Positions 27,115-36,564 of a stretch of DNA of 64,000 bases are shown here, piece after piece. The stretch lies in assembly GCF_003050865.1 (NCBI RefSeq), contig NZ_QAOK01000011.1, positions 1 to 64,000 of the forward strand, read 5' to 3'. Origin of the DNA: Nitrosospira multiformis. Lineage in GTDB: Bacteria; Pseudomonadota; Gammaproteobacteria; Burkholderiales; Nitrosomonadaceae. The translations under genes and the position numbers were made by a program. The notes beneath the pieces are model-generated. The model had not been told where the DNA came from. It saw only the letters and a list, made by a program, of their open reading frames with translations, and ran no database searches. Each line of letters starts with the position of its first letter. Positions within the stretch are counted from its first letter, which is position 1.

Positions 27115-30100
27115 TTGAACCTGTCAGCAATTTCATTTTTTGTGCTACGGAGCTTCCTGTTCCGGCTTTCCATGTGGGTGCTGATTGCAGTTGCAGCCGT
27201 CTTTTCGGTTCTGCTGTTGTCTCTCCGCTATTGGCTGTTGCCGAATATCGAACAGTACCGTGAAAACATCGCTTCCGCCATCAGCCATGCTTCCGGCCAA
27301 TATGTAATGCTGGGCGAGGTCAGCGCGAACTGGGACGGGTTCCGGCCTCACATGATGTTGCGTGATGTGCGCGTGCATGATAACGAGGGTGTCACCTTGC
27401 TGCTGAATCGCCTTGAAGGCACGTTTTCATGGCGTTCGATATTGCATGGCGAATTGCTCTTTCGTGAAATCGCAATCGATCAGCCTGATTTGATCGTACG
27501 TCGAGACGCTGCCGGCGTCATTCATGTCGCCGGATTCGCACTGAAGCAGGAATTTGCCGGAAGTGAAGATGGCTTTTTCGACTGGCTCCTCAACCAGAGG
27601 CAAGTCATCATAAACAATGCCAATATCCTCTGGCAGGATGATCAGCGCGCTGCCCCGCAGCTGGAACTGCTGGTCAACCTGCGCCTCGAGAACCGGGGCA
27701 GACATCATCGCTTCGGCATCAGTGCCGTACCCCCCGCGCGGCTTGCCGCCCATCTCGATATGCGCGGGGATTTCAAGGGAGAGTCGCTCGCAAATCCCGG
27801 ATTATGGCGGGGCCGGCTTTTCATGCAGATAACCCGCGCCGATATAGCAGCCTGGCGTGCCTGGCTGCCCTTCCCCGAGGAAATAAAGTTGAATCAGGGT
27901 GTTGGCGCGCTGCGTATCTGGGCGGGTATCGACGGAGCAGATATGAACAAAGTTACGGCAGACATGCGCCTGCAGAATGTAAAGGCGCGGCTCGCGCCGA
28001 CTCTGCCGGAATTGAACCTGACCAGGCTGGCAGGCAGGGTCGGGTGGCACAAGATAGATGATAAAGGCAGCAACGGCAGTCAACTTTTCGCACGTCGGCT
28101 CACCGCTGCGTTTTATGGCAAACCGCCCTTGCCTTTGCTGGATTTTTCGTTGCAGCAGCTTCACCAGGATGCCGGCAAACCGGATAGCAACACATTGAGC
28201 GTCCAGAACCTGAGACTGGATAAACTGGAGGAGTTGACGAAATACCTGCCGCTGAGCGAGCCGCTGCGGACTAAAATCCGCGCTGTTTCCCCCCGCGGCA
28301 AACTGCATTCGATGTTGATAAAATGGACGGGCGAATGGCCGACACCCTCTTCTTTCCATGCCACGGGGAGATTTACCAGACTGGGAATGAAAAGGTCCGA
28401 TAGCATGCCTGCCTTTACTGGTGTCAGCGGGAATATTGACATTACCGAACAGGGGGGCACGCTGAATCTGGATTCCCAAAACACCGTGCTGCAACCGCCG
28501 GATACACCTGTTGAACCGATAACGCTGAATATACTTACGGGACAGATAAGGTGGAACCTGACCAGCAACGGTTCAAAGTCGATAAAGTTCAGCAATATCT
28601 CCTTCTCCAGTGCATATGCAGCCGGGTCAGCCTATGGAAATTACCAGACAGTGCCTGGCAGCCCGGGTATCCTCGACTTGACAGCTCATCTCACCCGCGC
28701 TGACGCGCCTTCTCTGCTGCGTCTCCTGTCCGGGAAAGGGAGAGAGTATTTTCCTGACTGGCTGGGAGAATCCATTGTTGCAGGGAATATTTCGAATGCC
28801 CGGCTTCACCTCAAGGGGAATCTGGCTCGACCTCCCTCCGTCTCAAGCAATCCCGGCGTCTTCGAATTTGCCGCAAAGATATCGGGCATGCTGCTCGATC
28901 ACCTCCCCGGCTGGCCCCGGATAGAGAATCTCGCAGGCAACGTACGTCTTAACGATAATCGCATGGAGATCAATGTTTCCAAAGGGGACATCCTTGGAGC
29001 GCGCCTGGGGAACGCAAGACTGATCATTCCTGACATGACTGCCGCCGAGGCGAGGCTCAAAACCGAACTGGAAGCGAGCGGCGCCACCCATCAGTTTTTG
29101 GCATTCGCTGCCGCAAAAACCCCAGGCACTTACGACAACTGGCTGGTGGACAATACCCATATTTCTGGCGACGGGAGATTGCTGCTCAAACTTGATATTC
29201 CTTTGCGCGGGTCAGGGGAAATCAAACTGTGGGGCAACTACCGATTCATGAACAACCGGATCGATCCGGGTCCACATATTCCCGAGCTGGAGCAATTGAA
29301 CGGCGCACTGACCTTTACCGGTTCTGAAATAAGAACGGAAAACCTGAGTGGCCGTCTTCTCGGCGGTCCCGTGCTGATCACTTCCTCTGATATGCCAGGC
29401 GGTGGCACACGTTTTTCCGCTATCGGCAAGGTCAATTTCGACAACCTGGCTGAAGCCTCCCAAGCCAGCACGTCACGCAGCGCCCCTTTCTGGACTCGGC
29501 ACGTACATGGCAGCAGCGATTGGCAAGCAGCGGTGCTCGTAGACAACCGGTCCACGAATGTGATCGTTGAATCATCCTTGAAGGGAATTTCATCGGATCT
29601 GCCCGAGCCGTTGTCGAAGGCCGCGCATGATGCAATACCAGTGAAATTCGAAAGAAAGGCAACAGGTATACAGAGCGAGGAACTGCACCTGAGCTATGGC
29701 GAGGGCATCAAGGCAAAGATCAGGCGCAACCGGGACGATGCCGGTCATTTTTACATGGAGCGCGGTTCCGTCGTTTTCGGTCCCTCAACCGTTTTTCTTC
29801 CTGAAGAGCCCGGTATCGTGATAAAGGGTGCATTGCCCGTATTGAATCTCGACCGCTGGCGCCTCTTGCTCAAGCAGCTCGAAATTCAATCTGCCGCCCC
29901 TTCCAGTTTGAGCGGCTTAAACCTGTATATAGGATCGCTTGGCTTTCTGGGCAGGCAGTTCGATGATGTCAGGCTGGATGCTGACAGAAAAGACAGTCTG
30001 TGGTATTGCATGATTGCAAGCGAGGAGGTCAATGGAGGCATCACCTGGAACCCATCCGGCACCGGCAAGATAGTGGCGCGCCTGAACAGGCTGATCATTC

Positions 30101-30957
30101 CTGCAATTTCTCCTTCCGGGCCAGGTACTGTATCCAGGAGCGGCCAACAGGAAAAGGATCTGCCGGCGCTCGATGTAATCGCGGACGACTTTGTCTTTGG
30201 CGAGAAACAACTGGGTAAGCTGGAACTGATTGCAAATCAGGAAGAACGGAACTGGTACATCGACAAACTGCACATTGTCAATCCGGACAGTTCGATAACA
30301 ATGCGAGGTCTATGGAAAAGCCGGACTGCAACTCCGCAGACGCAGGCTACGGTCATGCTGAAAGCAGATGACATTGGCAAATTCCTGGAACGGTTCGACC
30401 TTCCTGATCGCATAACCAGTGGAAGCGGCACGCTTGAGGGCATCCTGTCCTGGCAGGGGGATCCCTTGTCGATAGATTACTCCACCTTGTCCGGCAGGTT
30501 TAAGCTTGACGCAAGACGCGGACAGTTTCCCGGGTTTGAGCCAGGAATCGGCAGGCTTTTTGGCATTTTCAATCTCCGTTCGCTGCCGCGGCGGATCACG
30601 TTGGACTTTCGCGATGTGTTCAGTGAAGGTTTCGGATTTGACGATATTTCCGGCAGCATAAATATCGCGAGTGGCATTGCATCGACGGATGAGCTTAAAA
30701 TCAACGGGCCGGCTGCAAGGGTTACCATGAATGGACAGATGAATCTCGAAGCGGAAACGCAAAAACTTCACATCAGGGTTACCCCTTCCTATGGACTTGC
30801 GTCTCCCGTAGTCGGGATGGCATCGGTAATTGCAAGCACAGCCATGAAACAAACCTCTGCTCCATCGAGGGACTACAACATTACCGGCACCTGGGCAGAT
30901 CCTGTCGTAACCCGGATAGGGCACCCCCCCCCGGAACTGGCGGGACCTCAACCATGA
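27115..30957 (+). CDS. YhdP-family AsmA-like protein (TIGR02099)
   Basis: About 1280 residues. One N-terminal membrane segment (about 20-42), then a very long periplasmic beta-rich region with an AsmA/DUF3971-like core and a C-terminal AsmA-like end (LKINGPAARVTMNGQMNLEAETQKLHI, split here in reading). YhdP, TamB and AsmA-type proteins form bridge-like grooves that move phospholipid to the outer membrane. The start is uncertain: TTG at 27115 without a clear ribosome site, or ATG at 27172. Followed by the Nit amidase and tldD, a conserved betaproteobacterial order. Confidence 0.85.
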   Translation: MNLSAISFFVLRSFLFRLSMWVLIAVAAVFSVLLLSLRYWLLPNIEQYRENIASAISHASGQYVMLGEVSANWDGFRPHMMLRDVRVHDNEGVTLLLNRLEGTFSWRSILHGELLFREIAIDQPDLIVRRDAAGVIHVAGFALKQEFAGSEDGFFDWLLNQRQVIINNANILWQDDQRAAPQLELLVNLRLENRGRHHRFGISAVPPARLAAHLDMRGDFKGESLANPGLWRGRLFMQITRADIAAWRAWLPFPEEIKLNQGVGALRIWAGIDGADMNKVTADMRLQNVKARLAPTLPELNLTRLAGRVGWHKIDDKGSNGSQLFARRLTAAFYGKPPLPLLDFSLQQLHQDAGKPDSNTLSVQNLRLDKLEELTKYLPLSEPLRTKIRAVSPRGKLHSMLIKWTGEWPTPSSFHATGRFTRLGMKRSDSMPAFTGVSGNIDITEQGGTLNLDSQNTVLQPPDTPVEPITLNILTGQIRWNLTSNGSKSIKFSNISFSSAYAAGSAYGNYQTVPGSPGILDLTAHLTRADAPSLLRLLSGKGREYFPDWLGESIVAGNISNARLHLKGNLARPPSVSSNPGVFEFAAKISGMLLDHLPGWPRIENLAGNVRLNDNRMEINVSKGDILGARLGNARLIIPDMTAAEARLKTELEASGATHQFLAFAAAKTPGTYDNWLVDNTHISGDGRLLLKLDIPLRGSGEIKLWGNYRFMNNRIDPGPHIPELEQLNGALTFTGSEIRTENLSGRLLGGPVLITSSDMPGGGTRFSAIGKVNFDNLAEASQASTSRSAPFWTRHVHGSSDWQAAVLVDNRSTNVIVESSLKGISSDLPEPLSKAAHDAIPVKFERKATGIQSEELHLSYGEGIKAKIRRNRDDAGHFYMERGSVVFGPSTVFLPEEPGIVIKGALPVLNLDRWRLLLKQLEIQSAAPSSLSGLNLYIGSLGFLGRQFDDVRLDADRKDSLWYCMIASEEVNGGITWNPSGTGKIVARLNRLIIPAISPSGPGTVSRSGQQEKDLPALDVIADDFVFGEKQLGKLELIANQEERNWYIDKLHIVNPDSSITMRGLWKSRTATPQTQATVMLKADDIGKFLERFDLPDRITSGSGTLEGILSWQGDPLSIDYSTLSGRFKLDARRGQFPGFEPGIGRLFGIFNLRSLPRRITLDFRDVFSEGFGFDDISGSINIASGIASTDELKINGPAARVTMNGQMNLEAETQKLHIRVTPSYGLASPVVGMASVIASTAMKQTSAPSRDYNITGTWADPVVTRIGHPPPELAGPQP

Positions 30958-31176
30958 CCCGAGTCTCCTCGCGCGAGGTCTGCCGGCAACGGTCGCATTG
31001 ACTGACCATGCCCGTTATATGACGCTCGCCAAACTAGCACCTGCATTAAATCCAGTACATAGGAGCCCCAAGGCGGCCTGGGACAATGTCGGACGTGGTA
31101 TCAACCACAATACTTTATAAAGACAATCTTTTAAGTTACTCTGTATTCCCCGCTGCCCGGAAAATACACTTCAAAT

Positions 31177-32037
31177 ATGCAAGACTCCGTAGCCTGTAAC
31201 TCGCTTCCTCCTGAAACAGCCCACAGGGGGCCGATTCGTGTTGCTGCCATTCAAATGGCGGCAGGTCCAAATATCTACGCCAATCTGGAAGAAGCCGGGC
31301 GGCTTCTGGATATGGCTGCATCACGCGGCGCAAAGCTGGCGGCGCTCCCCGAGTATTTCTGTCTGATGGGAATGGAAGATGCTGATAGAGTAGCGGCACG
31401 TGAGCAGGATAATCAGGGGCCGATACAGGAATTCCTGGGCAATACTGCCAGGCGTCTCGGCCTCTGGCTCGTAGGCGGCTCGGTGCCCCTGGTTTCTTCC
31501 CGCCCTGACAAGGTACGAAACAGTTGCCTGGTATACAACGACAATGGTGAGCAGGTCGCACGGTACGACAAAATACATTTGTTCGGTCTGGAGCTGGGGA
31601 CTGAACGCTATGCCGAAGAAGAAACCATTGAGGCAGGCCAGGGTGTCGTTGCCCTGGAATCCCCCTTTGGCCGCATCGGCCTTTCCATCTGCTACGATAT
31701 CCGCTTTCCCGAGCTTTACCGTTCCATGGGGCAGGTAGACATTATCTTCGCCCCGGCGGCTTTCACCGCTACCACGGGCAAGGCGCACTGGGAAACCTTG
31801 ATCCGCGCTCGCGCTATCGAAAACCTGGCATACGTCGTTGCGCCTGCCCAGGGGGGATACCATATCAATGGACGGGAAACCCATGGGGACAGCATGATAG
31901 TCGATCCCTGGGGCGTGGTGTTGGACCGCCTCCCGCGCGGGCCCGGAGTCGTCATCGCGGATATTGATCCGGAATACCAGGCGAGCTTGCGCAGCAGCCT
32001 GCCCGCCTTGAATCACCGCACACTGCGTCACTGCTGA
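31177..32037 (+). CDS. Carbon-nitrogen hydrolase, Nit1/deaminated-glutathione amidase type
   Basis: 286 residues. The Glu-Lys-Cys triad is visible: Glu in AALPEYFC (about 51), Lys in YDKIHLF (about 130) and Cys in [13 protein letters not shown] (about 170). The sequence fits Nit1-type omega-amidases that clear deaminated glutathione, more than plant or arylacetonitrilases. It lies between yhdP and tldD, 41 bases before tldD, so cotranscription is likely. Roughly 18 N-terminal residues precede the first conserved strand; a later start is possible but no better codon is obvious. Confidence 0.88.
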   Translation: MQDSVACNSLPPETAHRGPIRVAAIQMAAGPNIYANLEEAGRLLDMAASRGAKLAALPEYFCLMGMEDADRVAAREQDNQGPIQEFLGNTARRLGLWLVGGSVPLVSSRPDKVRNSCLVYNDNGEQVARYDKIHLFGLELGTERYAEEETIEAGQGVVALESPFGRIGLSICYDIRFPELYRSMGQVDIIFAPAAFTATTGKAHWETLIRARAIENLAYVVAPAQGGYHINGRETHGDSMIVDPWGVVLDRLPRGPGVVIADIDPEYQASLRSSLPALNHRTLRHC

Positions 32038-32078
32038 ATTCCATTGAACCTTGTTCTCCTTCTCCACCACTAACTACC

Positions 32079-33539
32079 ATGATTACAGAACAGACTATCC
32101 AGGTTAACGATCTTTTCGCGACGGCCCACAGTTGTCTGCTTGCACCTCATGAATTGGATGCACCCGGCTTGCAGAACGTGTTCGGCCAGATGCTTGCGCA
32201 CCGCATCGATTATGCCGACCTGTATTTTCAGTATAGCCGGGCTGAAGGCTGGGCTCTGGAAGAAGGCATAGTCAAATCCGGCAGCTTTAATATCGATCAG
32301 GGTGTGGGTGTACGGGCAGTCAGCGGAGACAAGACCGCCTTTGCGTATTCGGACGACATCAGCATGCCTGCGCTGGTGTCCGCCGCACAGGCCACACGGG
32401 CCATCGCTCGCCATGGCGTCACACAATCGGTGCAGGCCGTCAAGCGCAGCAAGGGGCGCGAGCTTTATCTGCCGGAGGATCCGATTGCCAGCCTCAAGGA
32501 TACGGACAAGGTGGCTTTGCTCGAAAAGCTCGAGAGTTATGCACGGGCGCTGGACAAACGTGTTATCCAGGTCATGGCCTCCCTCTCAGGGGAATACGAA
32601 GTGGTTCTCGTTGCCCGCAGTGATGGTCTTCTGGCAGCCGATGTGCGCCCGCTTGTACGTCTCTCACTGCAGGTTATCGCCGAGGAAAACGGCAATCGTG
32701 AGCAAGGAGTTGCGGGAGGAGGAGGACGATTCGACTATGCATACTTCACGGACGAAGTGCTGCGCGACTATGCTGCAAAAGCGGTTCACCAGGCGGTCGT
32801 CAACCTGCATGCAAAACCGGCGCCTGCGGGGACCATGACGGTGGTGCTCGGCGCGGGCTGGCCGGGCATACTGTTGCATGAGGCCATCGGCCACGGGCTG
32901 GAAGGAGACTTCAACCGCAAGGGGAGTTCCGCATTTGCGGGTCGAATCGGCGAACGCGTGGCTGCACCGGGAGTGACGGTGGTGGATGACGGCACTATTG
33001 CACGCCGACGGGGCTCGCTCAATGTCGATGATGAAGGGAATCCCACGCAGTGCACAGTGCTGATCGAAAACGGAATACTCAAGGGTTATTTGCAGGACAG
33101 CCTGAATGCACGGCTGATGAACGTTCCCGTTACTGGAAATGCAAGACGTGAATCGTTTGCGCACATTCCCATGCCGCGCATGACGAATACGTATATGCTG
33201 AATGGGGACAAAACCCCGGAAGAAATCATCGCTTCCGTGAAACACGGGTTATATGCGGTCAATTTCGGCGGGGGACAGGTGGATATCACCAGCGGGAAAT
33301 TCGTATTTTCGGCTGCGGAAGCCTACATGATCGAAAACGGAAAAATTTCGTATCCGGTGAAAGGCGCTACCCTGATCGGCAACGGTCCCGATATACTCAC
33401 CCGCGTTTCGATGATCGGTAACGATCTGTCGCTTGATCCCGGTGTGGGCACTTGTGGTAAGGAAGGCCAGAGCGTGCCGGTAGGCGTGGGTCAGCCAACC
33501 CTTCGCATAGATGGGCTGACAGTGGGAGGAACGGCATAG
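32079..33539 (+). CDS. tldD: Metalloprotease TldD
   Basis: 486 residues, full length. Zinc-binding HExxxH in [14 protein letters not shown] (about 267-271), with the long beta-rich C-terminal part including [10 protein letters not shown] and [14 protein letters not shown]. TldD works with TldE (PmbA) as a heterodimer that cleaves unfolded peptides, matures microcin-type peptides and degrades CcdA. tldE is not in this window. Third gene of the yhdP-Nit-tldD run. Confidence 0.95.
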   Translation: MITEQTIQVNDLFATAHSCLLAPHELDAPGLQNVFGQMLAHRIDYADLYFQYSRAEGWALEEGIVKSGSFNIDQGVGVRAVSGDKTAFAYSDDISMPALVSAAQATRAIARHGVTQSVQAVKRSKGRELYLPEDPIASLKDTDKVALLEKLESYARALDKRVIQVMASLSGEYEVVLVARSDGLLAADVRPLVRLSLQVIAEENGNREQGVAGGGGRFDYAYFTDEVLRDYAAKAVHQAVVNLHAKPAPAGTMTVVLGAGWPGILLHEAIGHGLEGDFNRKGSSAFAGRIGERVAAPGVTVVDDGTIARRRGSLNVDDEGNPTQCTVLIENGILKGYLQDSLNARLMNVPVTGNARRESFAHIPMPRMTNTYMLNGDKTPEEIIASVKHGLYAVNFGGGQVDITSGKFVFSAAEAYMIENGKISYPVKGATLIGNGPDILTRVSMIGNDLSLDPGVGTCGKEGQSVPVGVGQPTLRIDGLTVGGTA

Positions 33540-33580
33540 CCTCAATGCCTGATCCAGATACGCCTCAGTTCCAGGCCTGA

Positions 33581-33597
33581 TCCAGGGCGACCCTGGA
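33581..33597. repeat. Inverted repeat after tldD
   Basis: TCCAGGG and CCCTGGA are perfectly complementary around CGA. It lies about 40 bases after the tldD stop and 70 bases from the end of the convergent RDD gene. No T run follows on either strand, so it is only a weak terminator candidate. Confidence 0.4.
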
Positions 33598-33666
33598 GTT
33601 GCGGCTTTGGCCGCGGTCCCAGCCGCAGCCTCCGCCCCATAATACGTTCGATCCTGTCAGGTATTC

Positions 33667-34083
33667 TCACTGCTCGATCTTCACGATCCGGGTACCCGCA
33701 AGCCGGTCATGCAGGAACAATCCATCCCGATCGAATAACCCCCACAATATCCCGCAGCCGAACAAAAAGATGCCGATGACGGCAAACAGATAGCGTGCGA
33801 GCGCCTGCTTCAGATTAAGGGGACCTCCGTCGGCGCGGATTACACGCAGCTTCCAGGTTTGCATGGGTAATGTCTGTCCACCGTGGGTCCAGAACCAGAT
33901 GAAATAAATACCTGCGACCACGAGCAGGTAAAGCTGGAAGGCGGGCCGGAAAAAAACGGAACTGGTATCCCGGAAGAGAAGATGAAAAACGAAACTGGCG
34001 ATAAACAGAACCGCAACCAGAATCAGCGATTCATACAGCATACTCAGTAATCTCCGCCCCAGTCCCGGCGCGGAAATTTTCAT
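33667..34083 (-). CDS. RDD family membrane protein
   Basis: 138 residues. The RDD motif shows as GRRLLSMLYESLIL at the start and HDRLAGTRIVKI at the end, with three hydrophobic segments (about 16-36, 47-66, 95-115). RDD proteins are small inner-membrane proteins of mostly unknown role; some bind ions or act in transport. Last gene of the sigma-DUF3619-DUF3106 run, 142 bases after DUF3106, so it may be independently expressed. Confidence 0.85.
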   Translation of the reverse strand: MKISAPGLGRRLLSMLYESLILVAVLFIASFVFHLLFRDTSSVFFRPAFQLYLLVVAGIYFIWFWTHGGQTLPMQTWKLRVIRADGGPLNLKQALARYLFAVIGIFLFGCGILWGLFDRDGLFLHDRLAGTRIVKIEQ

Positions 34084-34225
34084 GGTGTCGGGAAGTCCAT
34101 CAGGAAGGCTTTCGTATTGGTTTTATTGCAGTGCAGTATTGAGAAAAAACAGAAAACAACTCAGAAAACCGGGAGACGCGTCTGCCTGTCTGCCTGTGTT
34201 GAATCACCTGCTACAGTGGAATGCT

Positions 34226-34591
34226 TCATTGCTGATGCTCATGCTCACGCCATTTGCGCTTTATTTCCTGGCGCTTTTCCGGCGGTAATTTCTTGATGGT
34301 TTTATACTTCTCACGTACCCGCTCCCGCTGTTCCGGGGTCAGCGAATACCAATCCCGCATCTGCAACTGGGTCCTGTGCTGCTCTTCGGGTGTCATATGC
34401 GGATAGCGTTTGGCAATGCCCAGCCATTTCTTCTTTTTTACAGGGTCCATCCCGTTCCACTCTTGTGCGAGCGGAGCCAACGCCTCCTTTTGCTGCGGCT
34501 TCAATTCTTCCCAGGCAGGTTGACCTGCTTCAACCGGGACCGAAAATAACAGGCACAGCGCCGATGTGACGGCTATGACTGATTTAACCAT
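34226..34591 (-). CDS. Exported DUF3106 protein with five 18-residue LxPEQ repeats
   Basis: 121 residues. Signal peptide (about 1-22, cleaved near VEAG). The mature part is five tandem repeats of exactly 18 residues starting at 30, 48, 66, 84 and 102, each opening [LM]-x-P (LKPQQ, MDPVK, MTPEEQ, LTPEQR, LPPEK) and often with an aromatic at position 16. All-helical and very basic. The LTPEQ motif recalls the LTxxQ motif of CpxP, Spy, ZraP and CnrX, periplasmic stress or metal sensors, though homology is unproven. Its start overlaps the DUF3619 gene by 19 bases, so the two are coupled. Confidence 0.85.
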   Translation of the reverse strand: MVKSVIAVTSALCLLFSVPVEAGQPAWEELKPQQKEALAPLAQEWNGMDPVKKKKWLGIAKRYPHMTPEEQHRTQLQMRDWYSLTPEQRERVREKYKTIKKLPPEKRQEIKRKWREHEHQQ

Positions 34592-34950
34592 TCACCCAAC
34601 TCATCGTCCAGATAGGCATCTATCGGCAGATCATCCACGAGCAGCATTATCTCGATTTCCTCATTCTCATCAATCTGCTGCAAATTCTGCCAATAAATGG
34701 CGCCCGCTAAAGCCAGCAACAATGTTATCACCGATAACAACTTGCCAGCCCGCGAATGACCATGATGCCCACCTCGCGATGAAGCGACCTGCCCGCTCTG
34801 GCCAAGCCGGACGACTGTTTCCGCCACATGGTAATTTTCCAGAGAAGCCCGACGTGCAGACTGGAGACGATTTAATGTGCCCTGCTTGATGTCATCAACT
34901 CCACGATCCAGCAACCGCGCCACTTCCCTCCCTACATCAGTTTCACTCAT
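34573..34950 (-). CDS. One-TM DUF3619 protein, candidate anti-sigma factor
   Basis: 125 residues from MSETDVGREVARLL. That ATG overlaps the sigma stop (ATGA); a longer frame exists but would run inside the sigma gene. Cytosolic N-terminal part with helices (1-70), one membrane segment (about 78-94, LLSVITLLLALAGAIYW), then a short acidic periplasmic tail (about 30 residues, many D and E). Cotranslation with an ECF-type sigma factor and this topology are what a membrane anti-sigma would show. No recognised anti-sigma (ZAS) cysteines are present. Function is inference. Confidence 0.75.
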   Translation of the reverse strand: MSETDVGREVARLLDRGVDDIKQGTLNRLQSARRASLENYHVAETVVRLGQSGQVASSRGGHHGHSRAGKLLSVITLLLALAGAIYWQNLQQIDENEEIEIMLLVDDLPIDAYLDDELGEWLNQS

Positions 34951-35522
34951 AGCCCGATTCCATGTTTTTTCAACATTGCGGCAAGTGCATGGGTTGCACG
35001 GGAACAGTGTGTTTTCACACTCCCTTCGGAGCACCCCATGATTTTCGCTGTTTCCATAACATCCATTTCCTCCCAGTAACGCAATAGAAAAGCCTCGCGT
35101 TGACGTGCCGGTAGGGTTTCAATAGCTCTCTCGAGCAGATTGATAAGTTGCGACTGCTCGAGCTGTTGGTGGGGATCATTAACCTTAGATGATGACGCAT
35201 CGGATTGCAAAGTTTCCAGCAGATCGAAATCTTCGCTTTCCTTTTCATGATCGGAAGGAATGAATGCCGAAAACAGTGTCGTCCACAATGAGCGCGTTTT
35301 CTGTCGACGATAAAAATCCCGGATAGTATTTTGCAGGATGCGTTGAAACAGGAGAGGTAATTCTTCCAGGGGTTTGGCCGAATACTTCTCGACAAGCTTC
35401 ATCATCGAATCCTGAACAATATCCAGGGCGAGATGTTCATCCCGCACGGCAAATAAAGCTTGCTTATAGGCGCGCCGTTCGACTTCAGCCAGAAAATTCG
35501 AAAATTCCTGTTTTGTAGCCAG
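34947..35522 (-). CDS. ECF-type RNA polymerase sigma factor, probable CTG start
   Basis: 191 residues if started at CTG (35520-35522), reading (M)ATKQEFSNFLAEVERRAYKQ. Sigma region 2 is LALDIVQDSMMKLVEKY (about 37-53); region 4 is LPARQREAFLLRYWEEM plus the helix-turn-helix MGCSEGSVKTHCSRA. Betaproteobacterial relatives, as I remember them, begin MATxxELSDFLAxVERRAFK, matching this frame. The open frame from the TGA at 35577-35579 has no ATG, GTG or TTG before the GTG at 35445-35447, which would cut 25 conserved residues. AAGAGG sits about 9 bases upstream of the CTG. Heads a coupled operon with DUF3619 and DUF3106. Confidence 0.8.
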   Translation of the reverse strand: MATKQEFSNFLAEVERRAYKQALFAVRDEHLALDIVQDSMMKLVEKYSAKPLEELPLLFQRILQNTIRDFYRRQKTRSLWTTLFSAFIPSDHEKESEDFDLLETLQSDASSSKVNDPHQQLEQSQLINLLERAIETLPARQREAFLLRYWEEMDVMETAKIMGCSEGSVKTHCSRATHALAAMLKKHGIGL

Positions 35523-35966
35523 GACGATTCGCCTCTTGGAAGACTCTTGGAAGATGAAAGAACAGGAGCAAACTCCTCACCGGCGGCAATGTTAGCAAAC
35601 TTTTAGCACGCTACTGTAGCTGTTTTAATAAGGCAGGTAATGTTAGGTGAAGTTTATCTGCATGCCCCTCCGCTTGCCCTTCTGCTGACGGCGTCCGATA
35701 TTGGAGAGGCGCGAAAACCAGGCGGTCGAGTTTGAGTCATAGAGGAGGTTTTTCGGAGGGGCTCTATTCTGCTCCTGCGACAATTTGTCACATTGCGATA
35801 ATCCTTTTTCCTGCCTATCATGGCGGCGATCGTCGCAGATATCGAAAATTCCTTCTCAAGTTGCCCAAAAAATCCGAAACTGCGTTCGAATATTTGTGCA
35901 GCCGCCTGTTAGTGGTACAATTCCGCCTTGAATTGCGAGTGATTCTTAATTAGATTTACACTACCA
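35523..35966. promoter_or_regulatory. Divergent regulatory region between sigma operon and thioredoxin-tonB operon
   Basis: 444 bases with no convincing gene. It must hold the sigma-operon promoter on the minus strand and a plus-strand promoter; a plausible one is at 35793-35821. No clear Fur box or ECF-type promoter could be assigned by eye. Confidence 0.5.
35793..35821 (+). promoter_or_regulatory. Candidate promoter for thioredoxin-tonB-exbBD
   Basis: TTGCGA (35793-35798) and TATCAT (35816-35821) with a 17-base spacer, matching 4/6 and 5/6 of the sigma-70 consensus. It lies about 145 bases ahead of the first gene. The same -10 hexamer and spacer length appear in the better-placed rpsT promoter. 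Confidence 0.4.
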
Positions 35967-36548
35967 ATGTCAGGTATTCTGAAATTCCAACCCGTCCCAT
36001 CGCCCAACGAGCTGGCCCGTAGCTCTGGTAGCACTATGCTTTGGATGGCGCTCGTACTGATGCTCTTCCTCGGTGCTGTCGGCATTGTCGGCGCGGCGGA
36101 AATTATTCGCCCTTTTACATCGGGAAGCCTCGAGCAAGTGCTTGCATCCCGGCCGAACAAACCTTTCATTCTCGTCCTCTGGTCCCTCGATTGCCAGTAT
36201 TGCCCCACTGAACTCAAAATGCTGAGCGAGCTTGAAAAGAGTCACCCGGGACTGGATGTGGTACTGATTGCTACCGATACGATCGATGATATGCCTCAAC
36301 TCGCTGATCGGGCGGCAAGCTATGGAACTGCCAGGTTCGAACAATGGGTTTTCGCAGAGGATATGCCGGAACGCCTGCGCCAGGAAATCGATGGCCGCTG
36401 GTACGGCGAAGTACCGCGGACTTATTTCTATGATCAGAAACACCAGCGCACAGTCAGGATGGGCCTGATCAACAAGTCGCTCGTCGAGGAATGGCTGTCG
36501 CGAAATACTGTCGATACCGCGACCGGAAAGCAGGATGGAAAGCATTGA
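35967..36548 (+). CDS. Membrane-anchored thioredoxin-like protein
   Basis: 193 residues. Membrane segment or uncleaved signal (about 24-43, MLWMALVLMLFLGAVGIVGA), then a periplasmic thioredoxin fold with CxxC in LWSLDCQYCPTELKML (Cys about 76 and 79) and the cis-proline-like EVPRTYF. This is a TlpA/ResA-like layout, but the WCxxC tryptophan is replaced by Asp. Perhaps a thiol-disulfide exchange protein of the periplasm. It is followed by tonB within 20 bases or overlapping it. Substrate unknown. Confidence 0.75.
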   Translation: MSGILKFQPVPSPNELARSSGSTMLWMALVLMLFLGAVGIVGAAEIIRPFTSGSLEQVLASRPNKPFILVLWSLDCQYCPTELKMLSELEKSHPGLDVVLIATDTIDDMPQLADRAASYGTARFEQWVFAEDMPERLRQEIDGRWYGEVPRTYFYDQKHQRTVRMGLINKSLVEEWLSRNTVDTATGKQDGKH

Positions 36549-36564
36549 GATGGCAGGACAGGCA

